Assembly: GCA_025055175.1 (NCBI GenBank)
Contig: JANWYT010000017.1
Location: forward strand, 28,202 to 92,201
Source: Anaerolineae bacterium
GTDB taxonomy: Bacteria > Chloroflexota > Anaerolineae > Aggregatilineales > Phototrophicaceae
DNA: 64,000 bases
Direction: 5' to 3'
Below the pieces are notes generated by a model. It had not been told where the DNA came from and did no database searches. It worked only from the letters and a program-made list of their open reading frames with translations. Shown here one piece after another: positions 1 through 8,269 of this stretch; position 1 is the first letter of the stretch, and each line of letters begins with the position of its first letter. The translations under genes and the position numbers were made by a program.

Positions 1-854
1 AGACGCAGGCCCTCATGCTGGTGCGTGAGCTGCTGAGCTACCTGCCTCAGAACAACATGGAGGACGCCCCCTACGTCGCCACCACCGACGATCCGCTACG
101 CGCCGATTTGACGCTGGATAGCATTGTCCCCGACAATCCCAACAAGCCCTACGACATGAAAGAAGTCATCCGCAAGATTGTGGACGACGGCATCTTCTTC
201 GAAATTCAAGAGAACTACGCTGCCAACATCGTGACGGGCTTCGCGCGTTTGGGCGGCCACGCGGTGGGCATTGTGGCTAATCAGCCGATGGTGCTGGCTG
301 GTGTGCTGGACATCAAGGCCAGCGAGAAGGCGGCGCGCTTCATCCGCACCTGCGATGCCTTCAACATCCCCATCGTGACCTTCGTCGATGTGCCTGGCTA
401 CCTGCCTGGCTCGGATCAGGAACATGGTGGCATCATCCGCAGCGGCGCCAAGCTGCTGTTCGCCTACTGCGAAGCCACTGTGCCGAAGCTGACCGTCACC
501 ACGCGCAAGAGCTACGGCGGCGCCTACTGCGTCATGAGCAGCAAACACATACGCGGTGACCTGAACCTGGCCTGGCCCACCGCCGAGATTGCCGTCATGG
601 GGCCAGAAGGTGCAGTGGAGATCATCAACCGCCGCGAGTTGGAGCAGGCTGAAGACCCCGCCGCCAAGAAGGCCGAGCTGGCCGCCGACTACCGCGCGCG
701 CTTCGCCAATCCCTACATCGCCGCCGAGCGCGGCTTCGTCGATGACGTGATCGAGCCGAGCGAGACGCGCGCTCGGCTCATCAATGCGCTGACCGTCTTT
801 GAGAACAAGCGCGACGAAAACCCACCTAAGAAGCACGGCAACATGCCGCTCTAG
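1..854 (+). CDS. pccB: Acyl-CoA (propionyl-CoA) carboxylase, carboxyltransferase beta subunit, C-terminal part
   Basis: This is the C-terminal part of the carboxyltransferase subunit of a biotin-dependent acyl-CoA carboxylase; the frame is already open at base 3, so the 5' end lies outside the window and the ATG at 15 is internal. The enzyme moves the carboxyl group from carboxybiotin to propionyl-CoA or acetyl-CoA in the cytoplasm. The visible signature is the crotonase-fold stretch around [15 protein letters not shown], then [15 protein letters not shown] and [12 protein letters not shown], characteristic of PccB/MmdA-type subunits rather than AccD. It is followed 17 bp later by the biotin carboxylase and then the biotin carrier, so all three parts of one carboxylase are together. 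Substrate is not decided by the sequence; propionyl-CoA is the best guess from subunit type. Confidence 0.93.
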   Translation, partial: TQALMLVRELLSYLPQNNMEDAPYVATTDDPLRADLTLDSIVPDNPNKPYDMKEVIRKIVDDGIFFEIQENYAANIVTGFARLGGHAVGIVANQPMVLAGVLDIKASEKAARFIRTCDAFNIPIVTFVDVPGYLPGSDQEHGGIIRSGAKLLFAYCEATVPKLTVTTRKSYGGAYCVMSSKHIRGDLNLAWPTAEIAVMGPEGAVEIINRRELEQAEDPAAKKAELAADYRARFANPYIAAERGFVDDVIEPSETRARLINALTVFENKRDENPPKKHGNMPL

Positions 855-871
855 CATGGAGAGTCTGAACG

Positions 872-2392
872 ATGGCCGACAAGAGCAACATCCAGAAGAT
901 TCTCATCGCCAATCGCGGCGAAATCGCTGTGCGCGTCATCCGCGCTTGCCGCGACCTGGGCATTGCAACGGTGGCTGTCTACAGCGATGCCGACCGCACT
1001 GGTTTGCACGTGCGCTACGCTGACGAGGCCGTGCGCATTGGAGAGCCTGCCCCCCGCGAAAGCTATCTGCGCATGGATCGCCTGATCGAAGCGGCACGCC
1101 GCACCCATGCTGACGCCATCCATCCCGGCTACGGCTTCCTAGCAGAGAACGCCGATTTCGCCCAGCAATGCATGGATGAGGGCTTCATCTTCATCGGCCC
1201 TTCGCCCTACGCCATCCGCACGATGGGCGACAAGCAGCAGGCGCGCATGGCGGTACAGCGCAATGGCGTTCAGCTGATCCCCGGCACAGAGCCAGGCCTG
1301 AGCGACGAGGAACTCATCCTGGCCGCCGACAAGATCGGCTTCCCAGTGCTGGTGAAGGCCGCCGCTGGCGGCGGCGGCAAGGGTATGCGCGCCGTCCACA
1401 AGCGCGAAGACCTTGCTGCTGCCCTGGCCTCGGCGCACCGCGAAGCCGAAGCCGCCTTTGGCAACGGTGAAGTGTACCTAGAGAAGTACCTGGTCGGCGC
1501 GCGCCACATCGAATTTCAAATCTTGGCTGACCAGCACGGCAACGTGATTCACTTGGGCGAACGCGAATGCAGCATTCAGCGTCGCCACCAAAAGCTGGTA
1601 GAAGAAGCGCCTAGCGTCATCATGAACGAAGAGCTGCGCCGCCGCATGGGCCAGATGGCCATCGCCGCTGCGCGCGCGGTGAACTACGTCAACGCCGGCA
1701 CAATTGAGTGTATGGTTGACAGGGATCACAATTACTACTTCATGGAGATGAACACGCGCCTTCAGGTGGAACATCCTGTGACGGAACTCGTGACGGGGAT
1801 TGACCTGGTGAAGGAACAGATTCGGATTGCGCGCGGCAGGCCAATGAGCATTACAGAGAGCGTCTTACATCCCAAAGGCCACGCCATCGAATGTCGTATC
1901 AATGCCGAAGACCCCTACAACGGCTTCATCCCGTCGACGGGGAAGATCACTGCTACTACCACCCCTAAAGGCCCAGGCGTGCGCGTCGATAGCTGCGTGT
2001 ATCCTGGCTACGAAATTACGCCTTACTACGACAGCATGATCGCCAAGCTGATTACCTGGGGTGAAGACCGCGCTGAGGCTCTGCTGCGTATGCGCCGCGC
2101 CCTCAGCGAATACATCATCATGGGCGTCAAGCACAACATCCCCTTCCACGTCAACCTGATGAACAGCGTCTCGTTCATCGCAGGTCAATTCGACACCCGC
2201 TTCGTCGAAGAACGCTTCAGCATGACGACTTACGAACAAAGCCCCAGCGCGCTAGAACTGGAGACAGCAGCTATTGCTGCGACGCTTTACGCCCATCGGC
2301 GGCGGCAGCTAGCTGCCCAGGTGGTTGCTCCGGCCAAGCGCGACACGTCTAACTGGAAGTGGCTGGCGCGCTGGGAACGCCTGCAAAAGTGA
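872..2392 (+). CDS. accC: Biotin carboxylase subunit of acyl-CoA carboxylase
   Basis: A 506-residue biotin carboxylase that carboxylates the biotin of the carrier protein using ATP and bicarbonate. The N-terminal domain starts KILIANRGEIAVRVIRAC. The ATP-grasp glycine loop AAAGGGGKGMRAV is at about residues 163-175, and the catalytic signature EMNTRLQVEHPVTE lies near residue 291. Length is slightly above the usual 450 because of a C-terminal tail ending LARWERLQK. The start has a GGAGAG ribosome-binding site about 8 bases upstream. It lies between the carboxyltransferase gene (17-bp gap) and the biotin carrier gene (18-bp gap), so co-transcription is very likely. The carrier is a separate polypeptide, unlike the fused PccA of actinobacteria and mitochondria. 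Confidence 0.95.
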   Translation: MADKSNIQKILIANRGEIAVRVIRACRDLGIATVAVYSDADRTGLHVRYADEAVRIGEPAPRESYLRMDRLIEAARRTHADAIHPGYGFLAENADFAQQCMDEGFIFIGPSPYAIRTMGDKQQARMAVQRNGVQLIPGTEPGLSDEELILAADKIGFPVLVKAAAGGGGKGMRAVHKREDLAAALASAHREAEAAFGNGEVYLEKYLVGARHIEFQILADQHGNVIHLGERECSIQRRHQKLVEEAPSVIMNEELRRRMGQMAIAAARAVNYVNAGTIECMVDRDHNYYFMEMNTRLQVEHPVTELVTGIDLVKEQIRIARGRPMSITESVLHPKGHAIECRINAEDPYNGFIPSTGKITATTTPKGPGVRVDSCVYPGYEITPYYDSMIAKLITWGEDRAEALLRMRRALSEYIIMGVKHNIPFHVNLMNSVSFIAGQFDTRFVEERFSMTTYEQSPSALELETAAIAATLYAHRRRQLAAQVVAPAKRDTSNWKWLARWERLQK

Positions 2393-2410
2393 GGCAGAAG
2401 GCGAGCCATC

Positions 2411-2908
2411 ATGAAATACACGACGATCATCAACGATCAGCAGTACGAAGTCGAAATCTTGCGCGATGGGCGCATCAGCGTGAACGGCACGATCCACGAG
2501 GTGGATTTTCTGCCGCTGGAGGAGGGCAACTACTTCAGCATTTTGAAGAATTTGCGCTCGGTCGAAGTCGCCATTGAGGAACTGCCTGACGGTAGTTACG
2601 AGCTGCTGATGGGCGGACGCTTGTTCAGCGGTCGCGTCTACGATGAGCGAGCGATGCTGATGATGAGTCGCAGCGGCGGGATTAGGGTGCAATCGGGCGA
2701 TATTATCTCACCTATGCCGGGTCTGATCGTGCAAGTCCTCACTAGCCCTGGCGACGAAGTCCGCGAAGGCCAAACTTTGGTCATCTTAGAATCGATGAAA
2801 ATGCAGAATGAATTGAAAGCGCCGCGCAGCGGCCACGTGACTCAGGTGAACTGTGCCGCCGGCGCTAGCGTAGAGAAGGGCGCGACGCTCATCACCATCG
2901 GCGATTGA
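2411..2908 (+). CDS. Biotin carboxyl carrier protein of acyl-CoA carboxylase
   Basis: A 165-residue biotin carrier. The C-terminal half (about 95-165) is a biotinyl/lipoyl domain with the biotinylation motif LESMKM, placing biotin on Lys130. The first 90 residues form a separate beta-rich segment (EVEILRDGRISVNGTIHEVD) like the extra domain preceding the biotin domain in PCC/MCC alpha subunits, where it docks the carboxyltransferase; that assignment is inference. There is no long Ala/Pro linker of the AccB kind. It closes the three-gene carboxylase operon. The next gene starts 40 bp downstream and has its own promoter-like sequence. Confidence 0.93.
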   Translation: MKYTTIINDQQYEVEILRDGRISVNGTIHEVDFLPLEEGNYFSILKNLRSVEVAIEELPDGSYELLMGGRLFSGRVYDERAMLMMSRSGGIRVQSGDIISPMPGLIVQVLTSPGDEVREGQTLVILESMKMQNELKAPRSGHVTQVNCAAGASVEKGATLITIGD

Positions 2909-2934
2909 GCCTATCCATAGGGGCGCGAGGACGA

Positions 2935-2940
2935 TACAAT
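2935..2940 (+). promoter_or_regulatory. Possible -10 element directly in front of a start codon
   Basis: TACAAT ends 8 bp before the ATG of the GT-C gene at 2949, and there is no Shine-Dalgarno sequence. This spacing suggests a leaderless transcript. No convincing -35 is present, so this is tentative. Confidence 0.3.
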
Positions 2941-2948
2941 CGCGCACC

Positions 2949-4172
2949 ATGCATAAATGGCTGATCTTGGCGGCGCTGACCGCCTACGTCCTCCTAGGCG
3001 TGCGCGCCACGCCCTTCCACGGCGACGAGTCGACCCTGATCTACATGGGTCGAGATACTGCCTACCTGCTGCATGGCCAGTTGGAGCGCTTGCTCTATAG
3101 CGAGACGACGCCAAGCCCCACCGAACAGCACCTGCGCTTGTTGAACGGCACACTGGGCAAATTGGGCTACGGCCTGCTCAACGTCTTGGGTAGTCGGACG
3201 CTAGATGACTGGAATGAACAGTGGGAATGGGCCGCAGGCTGGGATTACAATCTGCAAACCAACCGCTTGCCCGATCCTGCTATCCTGCTGGCGGCGCGCT
3301 GGCTCTCAGCGCTGGCCCTGATTGTCGGGCTGGCGGCTTTTGTGGCCTGTGTGCGCTTGCTGCTGCGTCGTGCGGCGTGGATTGCGCTGCCAGCGTTGGC
3401 GCTGCTGACGCTGCACCCCGTCGTGCTGCTCAATGGTCGGCGCGCCGTGATGGAGAGCTGGATGCTCGCGGGCGTTGCGCTGTCGCTTTGGGCGGGCTTG
3501 CGCCTGGCGCGCCGCTTCAGCCTGACTAACGTCCTGCTGCTAGGTCTGTTCAGCGGGCTGGCAGTCGCCGGCAAGCACACCGCGGCGATGGCCATCGTCG
3601 GCATCTTTGGAGGACTAGTCACTGTCCACCTGCGCCGCTTTCCTGCCCTGGTGGGGGCAGGCCTGCTGGCGCTGTTGGTCTTCTACGCGCTCAATCCGTC
3701 CTGGTGGGGCGACCCGCTGGCGCGCCTGGGCACTGTCTTGGCGCTGCGCACTGAACTGCTGACGGGTCAAGTGAGCGCCTTCGGTGGCTACGTGGATACG
3801 CTGGATCGGTGGATTGGCTTTGTACGCCAAAGCTTCTGGCCTACGCCGCAGTACTATGAAGTGAGCGGATGGGGAGCGTTCATTGGTGGGCAAATCCAAG
3901 CTTACGAAGCTGCGCCCTGGGCAGGCCTGCGCGCGCCTGGCCTTGATCTGGTTGTATCAGGCTGGGCTGTCATCGGCAGCGTGGGCCTGCTGCGGCGCTG
4001 GCGCGAGCCGACTGTGCGCGTCGTCTTGGCTTGGGCAGGTGTAACGCTCGTCTTCGTGTTGCTTTTGACCCCGTTGGAGTGGCAGCGCTACTACATGCCC
4101 ATGTATCCTGTCGTCGTCCTGTGCATGGCGCACGGCGCGGACATGTTGTGGCCTCATTCTGAACCTGTCTAA
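2949..4172 (+). CDS. GT-C fold membrane glycosyltransferase (GT39/ArnT-like)
   Basis: A 407-residue polytopic membrane protein with about nine hydrophobic segments. The first transmembrane helix is followed by a periplasmic loop containing HGDESTLIYMG, the acidic DE motif that in GT39/GT83 enzymes lies next to the catalytic site. Family members transfer sugars from polyprenyl-phosphate donors to protein or lipid acceptors on the outer face of the membrane. Donor and acceptor cannot be read from the sequence. The stop is 17 bp before the next GT-C gene, so the two are probably co-transcribed and may work on the same surface glycan. It is shorter than typical GT39 members (about 500 residues) and lacks a large C-terminal soluble domain. 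Confidence 0.72.
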   Translation: MHKWLILAALTAYVLLGVRATPFHGDESTLIYMGRDTAYLLHGQLERLLYSETTPSPTEQHLRLLNGTLGKLGYGLLNVLGSRTLDDWNEQWEWAAGWDYNLQTNRLPDPAILLAARWLSALALIVGLAAFVACVRLLLRRAAWIALPALALLTLHPVVLLNGRRAVMESWMLAGVALSLWAGLRLARRFSLTNVLLLGLFSGLAVAGKHTAAMAIVGIFGGLVTVHLRRFPALVGAGLLALLVFYALNPSWWGDPLARLGTVLALRTELLTGQVSAFGGYVDTLDRWIGFVRQSFWPTPQYYEVSGWGAFIGGQIQAYEAAPWAGLRAPGLDLVVSGWAVIGSVGLLRRWREPTVRVVLAWAGVTLVFVLLLTPLEWQRYYMPMYPVVVLCMAHGADMLWPHSEPV

Positions 4173-4189
4173 CTGTCTGAGGGTCTCTC

Positions 4190-6703
4190 ATGCCTGATCT
4201 GTTTTGGCTGCGCGAGTCGCTGTCTGCCCTGCCCCTTGCCCTGCTCATCTACGTCGCCCTGGGTCTGCCCTGGTCACTGCTGGCGCTACCGCGCGCCTGG
4301 TGGCCACAGCGCGGCCTGTTGTGGGCGCTGGCCTTCGGCTTAGGGCCTGCCCTGATGACGGCTTGGGCCTTTGTGTTGGGAACACTTGGCGGTGCGCAAG
4401 CTCAGCCGTTGATGAACGCAACCAGCGTGAGCGCTGGAGTGCTGATTTTGGCGCTGCTAGGCGCGCTGCTGGTCTGGCGCAAGGCGCGTCAGACCATGCC
4501 CAAAGACGTCGTTCGGCCTGCACCATTGGCGCGCTGGGAATGGGCGCTCATCGGACTGATGGGCCTGGCGCTGTTGGCGCGCTGGGTCGTCACTAGTTAC
4601 TGGGTGTTCACAGCTTACGATACGCTGTGGGTGTACGGCTACCAGGGGCGGCTTTACAGCTTGCAGGGCTTCATCCCGATCAACGTTGGCTACTATCCGC
4701 CCTTCCTGTCTTTGCAGTACGCCTTCATGCAAATGCCTTTCGGCGTCTTCGACGACCATTACGCCCGCGTCGTCATCCCCTTCATACACCTGTGGGCCAT
4801 CCTGGCGGCGTACAGCTTAGGACGCTTGGTGTTTGATCGGCGCGTGGGCTTTGTGTTGGCGACCTTGTGGACTTTCTTCCCGCAAGTGGGGGAATGGGCG
4901 ATGATGGGCGACCTGGAAATTCCGCTGACGGCCAGCTTCACGTTGGCGGCGGCTCTGTTTCTGTGGGCCTGGATTCAGCCCCAAGCGATTCATGCGCGGC
5001 GCGCGGCGCTGCTGAGCGGCCTTATGCTGGGCTTGGCCCTGTGGACGAAGCCGACGGGCGGGGCGTTCGTGTGGGGCGTAGCCTTGCTGGTGGCCCTAGA
5101 AGGTCTGCGCCTGCGCTTTGATTGGCAGGCTTGGCGTCCTCGCTTCGCGGTGGCGTTTTGGACGGGGCTGGCCTGCGTACCGCTGGGTGGGCTGTGGTAT
5201 GTGCGCAACGTCGCGCTGGGCCATGCGGTGGTCGATTTCCCTCATCCAAGTTGGCTGAGCCTGGCCAAGCGCAGCGCTGATCTGTTGGGCTGGCTATGGG
5301 CGGCGCTGGCCCTGATAGGTGCTTTCCTGCTCGTCCAGAAGCGCGTCTGGCGCAGCATTGTGCCGCGCAAGCTGTGCAACTCTGACCGTTTGTTGCTGGG
5401 TTTGGCGCTGATTGCACTGCTGGTGGGGGCGCTACCCTCCATGCCCTGGATCGATCCCACGCGCGTCGATCCACCCTTCAGTCACATCCGCCTGATCGAA
5501 GCTGCGTTGATCGTCTTGGGTCTGCTGTGTGCCGCGCTGCTGGTTTATCGGCAGTGGTGGATCGAAGACAAAGCACGCTCAGGCCTGATCCGCCTGGGGC
5601 TGGCTTGGGGTCTGGCTCTGCCTTACGTCATCACCTGGTTCTTCTCGTACAGTTACCACTACCGTCTACTCTTCGCAGTGACGCCACTGCTCATGTTGCC
5701 GACGGCAGCGCTGCTGGCTGATTGGCGTTGGGCGATGAAGCCTACCTGGGCAGACTTGAGTCTGCGCAGCTTGGCCTATGCCAGCGCTGGTCTACTCGTG
5801 CTGATTGGATTGCTGATCCCTATCACGAACGCCGACCTCAACGGCCCAGACTGGCTATGGACGGATAAATATCCCAACGATACTGCCCGCTACTATGCCC
5901 ACAATTCCAGCACCATCCTGCTTACGGAATACCTGGAGGGCTATCAGCGCGAGACGGGCCAAGCACCGATCATCATTGCTCCAGCAGAGCAGCACTTGCG
6001 CTTCTACCATCCCGAATGGACGATCATCACCGACAGCGATCCGCTGAGCTTGGATGACCTAGATGGTGCGACTCACTTCGTCTACAGCAGCTTTGCTGCT
6101 TGGCGCTACGCTGACTTGGGCATTGCTCCTCAAGATAACCCCATCGTGGCTTCGCTGGGACGGCGCGAAGTTTTCACACCTGTCATCAGCCACCGCGCCA
6201 CCTTCCGCTATGAGCTGTACCGCGTGGACACGCGCAAGCGCTGGACTGAAGACAGCATTTCGCCCTATGCCACACGGCTCACTGAGCGCGTCGTCTTCGG
6301 CAACTTCGCTGAGCTGGTGGCTGTCGAGGCTAGCAACACCTACTTCTACAACACCAACGTCTACACCACGCTTTATCTGCGACCGCTGGCCCAAACAGAG
6401 CGCGAGGTCTTCATTGCTTTCGATTTTGTCTCTCATAGGGATGGCCAAAGCTACTACCGCTGGGAAGGCCCGATTGCGCCGCATGAACACGGCCATGTCA
6501 GCGCGCGCCTGTGGCAAGTGGGCGAGATCGTCCACGATGTGCGCCGCCTGTCCATCCCCACCGATTCGGGTATTCCACACACGTCCTATGACTTTCGGTT
6601 GAGCATGTACTACGCCGACGATCCCGACAAGACGCCGATTCCCGTCACCATAGGTCAGCAGACTGCACTTTACTACCTTATGCCTGGCCGAAACAGCTAT
6701 TGA
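4190..6703 (+). CDS. Large GT-C fold membrane glycosyltransferase
   Basis: An 837-residue protein with about 12 hydrophobic helices in residues 1-545 and a soluble C-terminal part of about 290 residues, presumably outside the cytoplasm. After the first helices comes a loop with the FTAYDTLWVYGYQGRL segment, whose acidic residue sits where GT-C enzymes carry their catalytic Asp. The C-terminal domain starts with TEYLEGYQRETGQAP and is beta-rich towards the end. It follows the smaller GT-C gene by 17 bp and is followed by a Wzm-like permease, which together suggest assembly or decoration of an exported polysaccharide. The precise sugar is unknown. The start ATG follows a weak GAGGG site at 4179-4183. 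Confidence 0.7.
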   Translation: MPDLFWLRESLSALPLALLIYVALGLPWSLLALPRAWWPQRGLLWALAFGLGPALMTAWAFVLGTLGGAQAQPLMNATSVSAGVLILALLGALLVWRKARQTMPKDVVRPAPLARWEWALIGLMGLALLARWVVTSYWVFTAYDTLWVYGYQGRLYSLQGFIPINVGYYPPFLSLQYAFMQMPFGVFDDHYARVVIPFIHLWAILAAYSLGRLVFDRRVGFVLATLWTFFPQVGEWAMMGDLEIPLTASFTLAAALFLWAWIQPQAIHARRAALLSGLMLGLALWTKPTGGAFVWGVALLVALEGLRLRFDWQAWRPRFAVAFWTGLACVPLGGLWYVRNVALGHAVVDFPHPSWLSLAKRSADLLGWLWAALALIGAFLLVQKRVWRSIVPRKLCNSDRLLLGLALIALLVGALPSMPWIDPTRVDPPFSHIRLIEAALIVLGLLCAALLVYRQWWIEDKARSGLIRLGLAWGLALPYVITWFFSYSYHYRLLFAVTPLLMLPTAALLADWRWAMKPTWADLSLRSLAYASAGLLVLIGLLIPITNADLNGPDWLWTDKYPNDTARYYAHNSSTILLTEYLEGYQRETGQAPIIIAPAEQHLRFYHPEWTIITDSDPLSLDDLDGATHFVYSSFAAWRYADLGIAPQDNPIVASLGRREVFTPVISHRATFRYELYRVDTRKRWTEDSISPYATRLTERVVFGNFAELVAVEASNTYFYNTNVYTTLYLRPLAQTEREVFIAFDFVSHRDGQSYYRWEGPIAPHEHGHVSARLWQVGEIVHDVRRLSIPTDSGIPHTSYDFRLSMYYADDPDKTPIPVTIGQQTALYYLMPGRNSY

Positions 6704-6808
6704 GCCGAGCAAGACGGTACTTTTGTCTGAGCGAGCATGAAGGCAACTTGCATTTGCTGTACAAAAGCCTTAAAATTTGTTTCGTCTCAACCACTCAGTG
6801 ACAACGTT

Positions 6809-7588
6809 ATGTACCGCACCCTCAATCCTCGTCAACAGTTTAGCGCTCTGCTGTTGGCCCTGGTCAAGCGCGACTTGACAGCACGCTACCGACGCTCCTT
6901 TCTGGGGCCGCTGTGGGCTATACTACAACCGCTGCTGCTCATGCTATTGTTCCTATTTCTGAGCAGCGTCGTCAACATCCCCAGCGAAGGCGCGCCTTAC
7001 GTTCTGTTCAGCTTCGCTGCTCTCGTGCCCTGGACGTTCTTCAACAACGCCATCAACGGCTGCGCACCTAGCATTACAACCAACGCTGGTCTGCTGAAGA
7101 AGATGGCTGTTCCGCGCGAAGTCTTCCCGCTGGGTGCAGTGACGATCGCTAGCTTCGATCTGCTGATGGCTGGCAGCGTGTTGGCTTTCATGCTGCTCGT
7201 CTTCAACGTCCCTCTGACGTTCCATTTGGCGTGGCTACCTGTGTTGGCGCTGGGTTTGGGCCTGCTGGCCCTAGGGGTGGGCATGTTCATCGCGGCGCTG
7301 GCCACCTATCGGCGCGACTTCGTCTATGCGACGCCTTTCTTGTTGCAGTTCTGGCTTTACGCGACGCCAGTCGCCTATCCTCTGTCCAGCGTGCCAGAGC
7401 GTTTCATGGGGCTTTACCAGCTCAATCCGACAGTGGGCTACATTGACGGCTTCCGCAGCGTGATCGTACATGGTCGCGCTCCTGATTTCAGTCTGCTGCT
7501 GCTGGCTTTTGGTATCTCGGCGCTCGTCTTCCTGGTGGGATGGGGTGTCTTTAGGCTCACATCTCAGTATTTCGCCGATGTGCTTTAG
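6809..7588 (+). CDS. ABC-2 type permease, polysaccharide export (Wzm/TagG-like)
   Basis: A 259-residue inner-membrane permease with six predicted helices and the family hallmark just after the N-terminus: LVKRDLTARYRRSFLGPLWA, typical of Wzm, KpsM and TagG. These proteins pair with a Wzt/TagH ATPase to move lipid-linked polysaccharide or O-antigen across the membrane. No ATPase of that type is adjacent; the nearest ATPase at 12.8 kb is LolD-like and unlikely to be the partner. I prefer the ATG at 6809 because it gives the usual short N-terminus; an in-frame ATG at 6737 would add 24 residues unlike the family. Neither start has a clear Shine-Dalgarno. The position after two GT-C enzymes supports a surface-glycan role. 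Confidence 0.82.
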   Translation: MYRTLNPRQQFSALLLALVKRDLTARYRRSFLGPLWAILQPLLLMLLFLFLSSVVNIPSEGAPYVLFSFAALVPWTFFNNAINGCAPSITTNAGLLKKMAVPREVFPLGAVTIASFDLLMAGSVLAFMLLVFNVPLTFHLAWLPVLALGLGLLALGVGMFIAALATYRRDFVYATPFLLQFWLYATPVAYPLSSVPERFMGLYQLNPTVGYIDGFRSVIVHGRAPDFSLLLLAFGISALVFLVGWGVFRLTSQYFADVL

Positions 7589-7637
7589 CATGAATTGTAA
7601 AACTTCAGTTCAGTAAGGTTTGCTCACTGTCTGTGCC

Positions 7638-7663
7638 TGCCAATAAGTTTGGCATGATACAAT
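7638..7663 (+). promoter_or_regulatory. Extended -10 promoter with an overlapping 17-bp palindrome
   Basis: TGATACAAT (7655-7663) fits an extended -10 box. Immediately upstream, TGCCAA-N5-TTGGCA (7638-7654) is a perfect inverted repeat covering the -35 area, a good place for a repressor site. It would control the LysM gene at 7701 and perhaps the sensor kinase pair after it. The operator role is inferred only from symmetry and position. Confidence 0.4.
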
Positions 7664-7700
7664 GATGAAAATGAAATGAAAACACAGTGACCTCGGCCCT

Positions 7701-8240
7701 ATGAACGAGCCTGCTTCTCGCGAACGAACGCGGACGATATTGCGTGTATTCCTGATGGTGTTCATTCTCTACGTCGCCATCGACTATGCAAACAACACCA
7801 ACACCGACATCCCACAGCTTGTTACTGCGACCTCGCTGTCTGCAGAGCCAATTATCTTGGGGATACCACCGACCATTCCCTTCCCGTCTGAGACTGCGCA
7901 CTTTGGCTCGCCCAAGCCCAGCTTGCTCACTACGACGCCCATCCCTCACGTCGCTACTTTGCCAGCGCTGGCTTTGCCCAGTCCTGCACTGGCTCTGACG
8001 ATCATCCCGCCGCCGATGACGCGCGCAGAGGGAGCAGCCAACGGCCAAACCTATACCGTCCAGCCCGGTGATAATCTGTTCCGAATTGCGCTGCGCTTTG
8101 GCGTCAGCGCTGAAGCGCTGGCGCAAGCCAACGCACTGAGCGATCCGAGCCTAATTGTGGCAGGTCAGGTTCTGCGCATTCCTAGTACTCTCGTACCTTC
8201 AGCCACACCCATGTCAGCCTATCTCTTGTTTGTTGTGTAG
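7701..8240 (+). CDS. Membrane-anchored LysM domain protein
   Basis: A 179-residue protein with one N-terminal transmembrane helix (about 13-30), a Pro/Thr-rich extracytoplasmic linker (about 31-115) and one LysM domain at about 117-161, recognised by YTVQPGDNLFRIALRFGV and GQVLRIP. LysM binds N-acetylglucosamine-containing glycans, mostly peptidoglycan. The C-terminus ends with a short hydrophobic stretch, SAYLLFVV. No enzymatic domain is present, so it is probably an anchoring or sensing protein. It is 29 bp upstream of a two-component sensor kinase, so it may be co-expressed with it and could help in envelope sensing; that link is inference. Confidence 0.82.
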   Translation: MNEPASRERTRTILRVFLMVFILYVAIDYANNTNTDIPQLVTATSLSAEPIILGIPPTIPFPSETAHFGSPKPSLLTTTPIPHVATLPALALPSPALALTIIPPPMTRAEGAANGQTYTVQPGDNLFRIALRFGVSAEALAQANALSDPSLIVAGQVLRIPSTLVPSATPMSAYLLFVV

Positions 8241-8269
8241 TTATGTTGACAATAGCTTGAGCCAGTCGC

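Noticed and set aside
96..857. A 253-codon open frame on the minus strand opposite the carboxyltransferase gene
   Set aside because: It is the antisense of a strongly conserved gene; the composition comes from GC-rich third positions and no family is recognisable.
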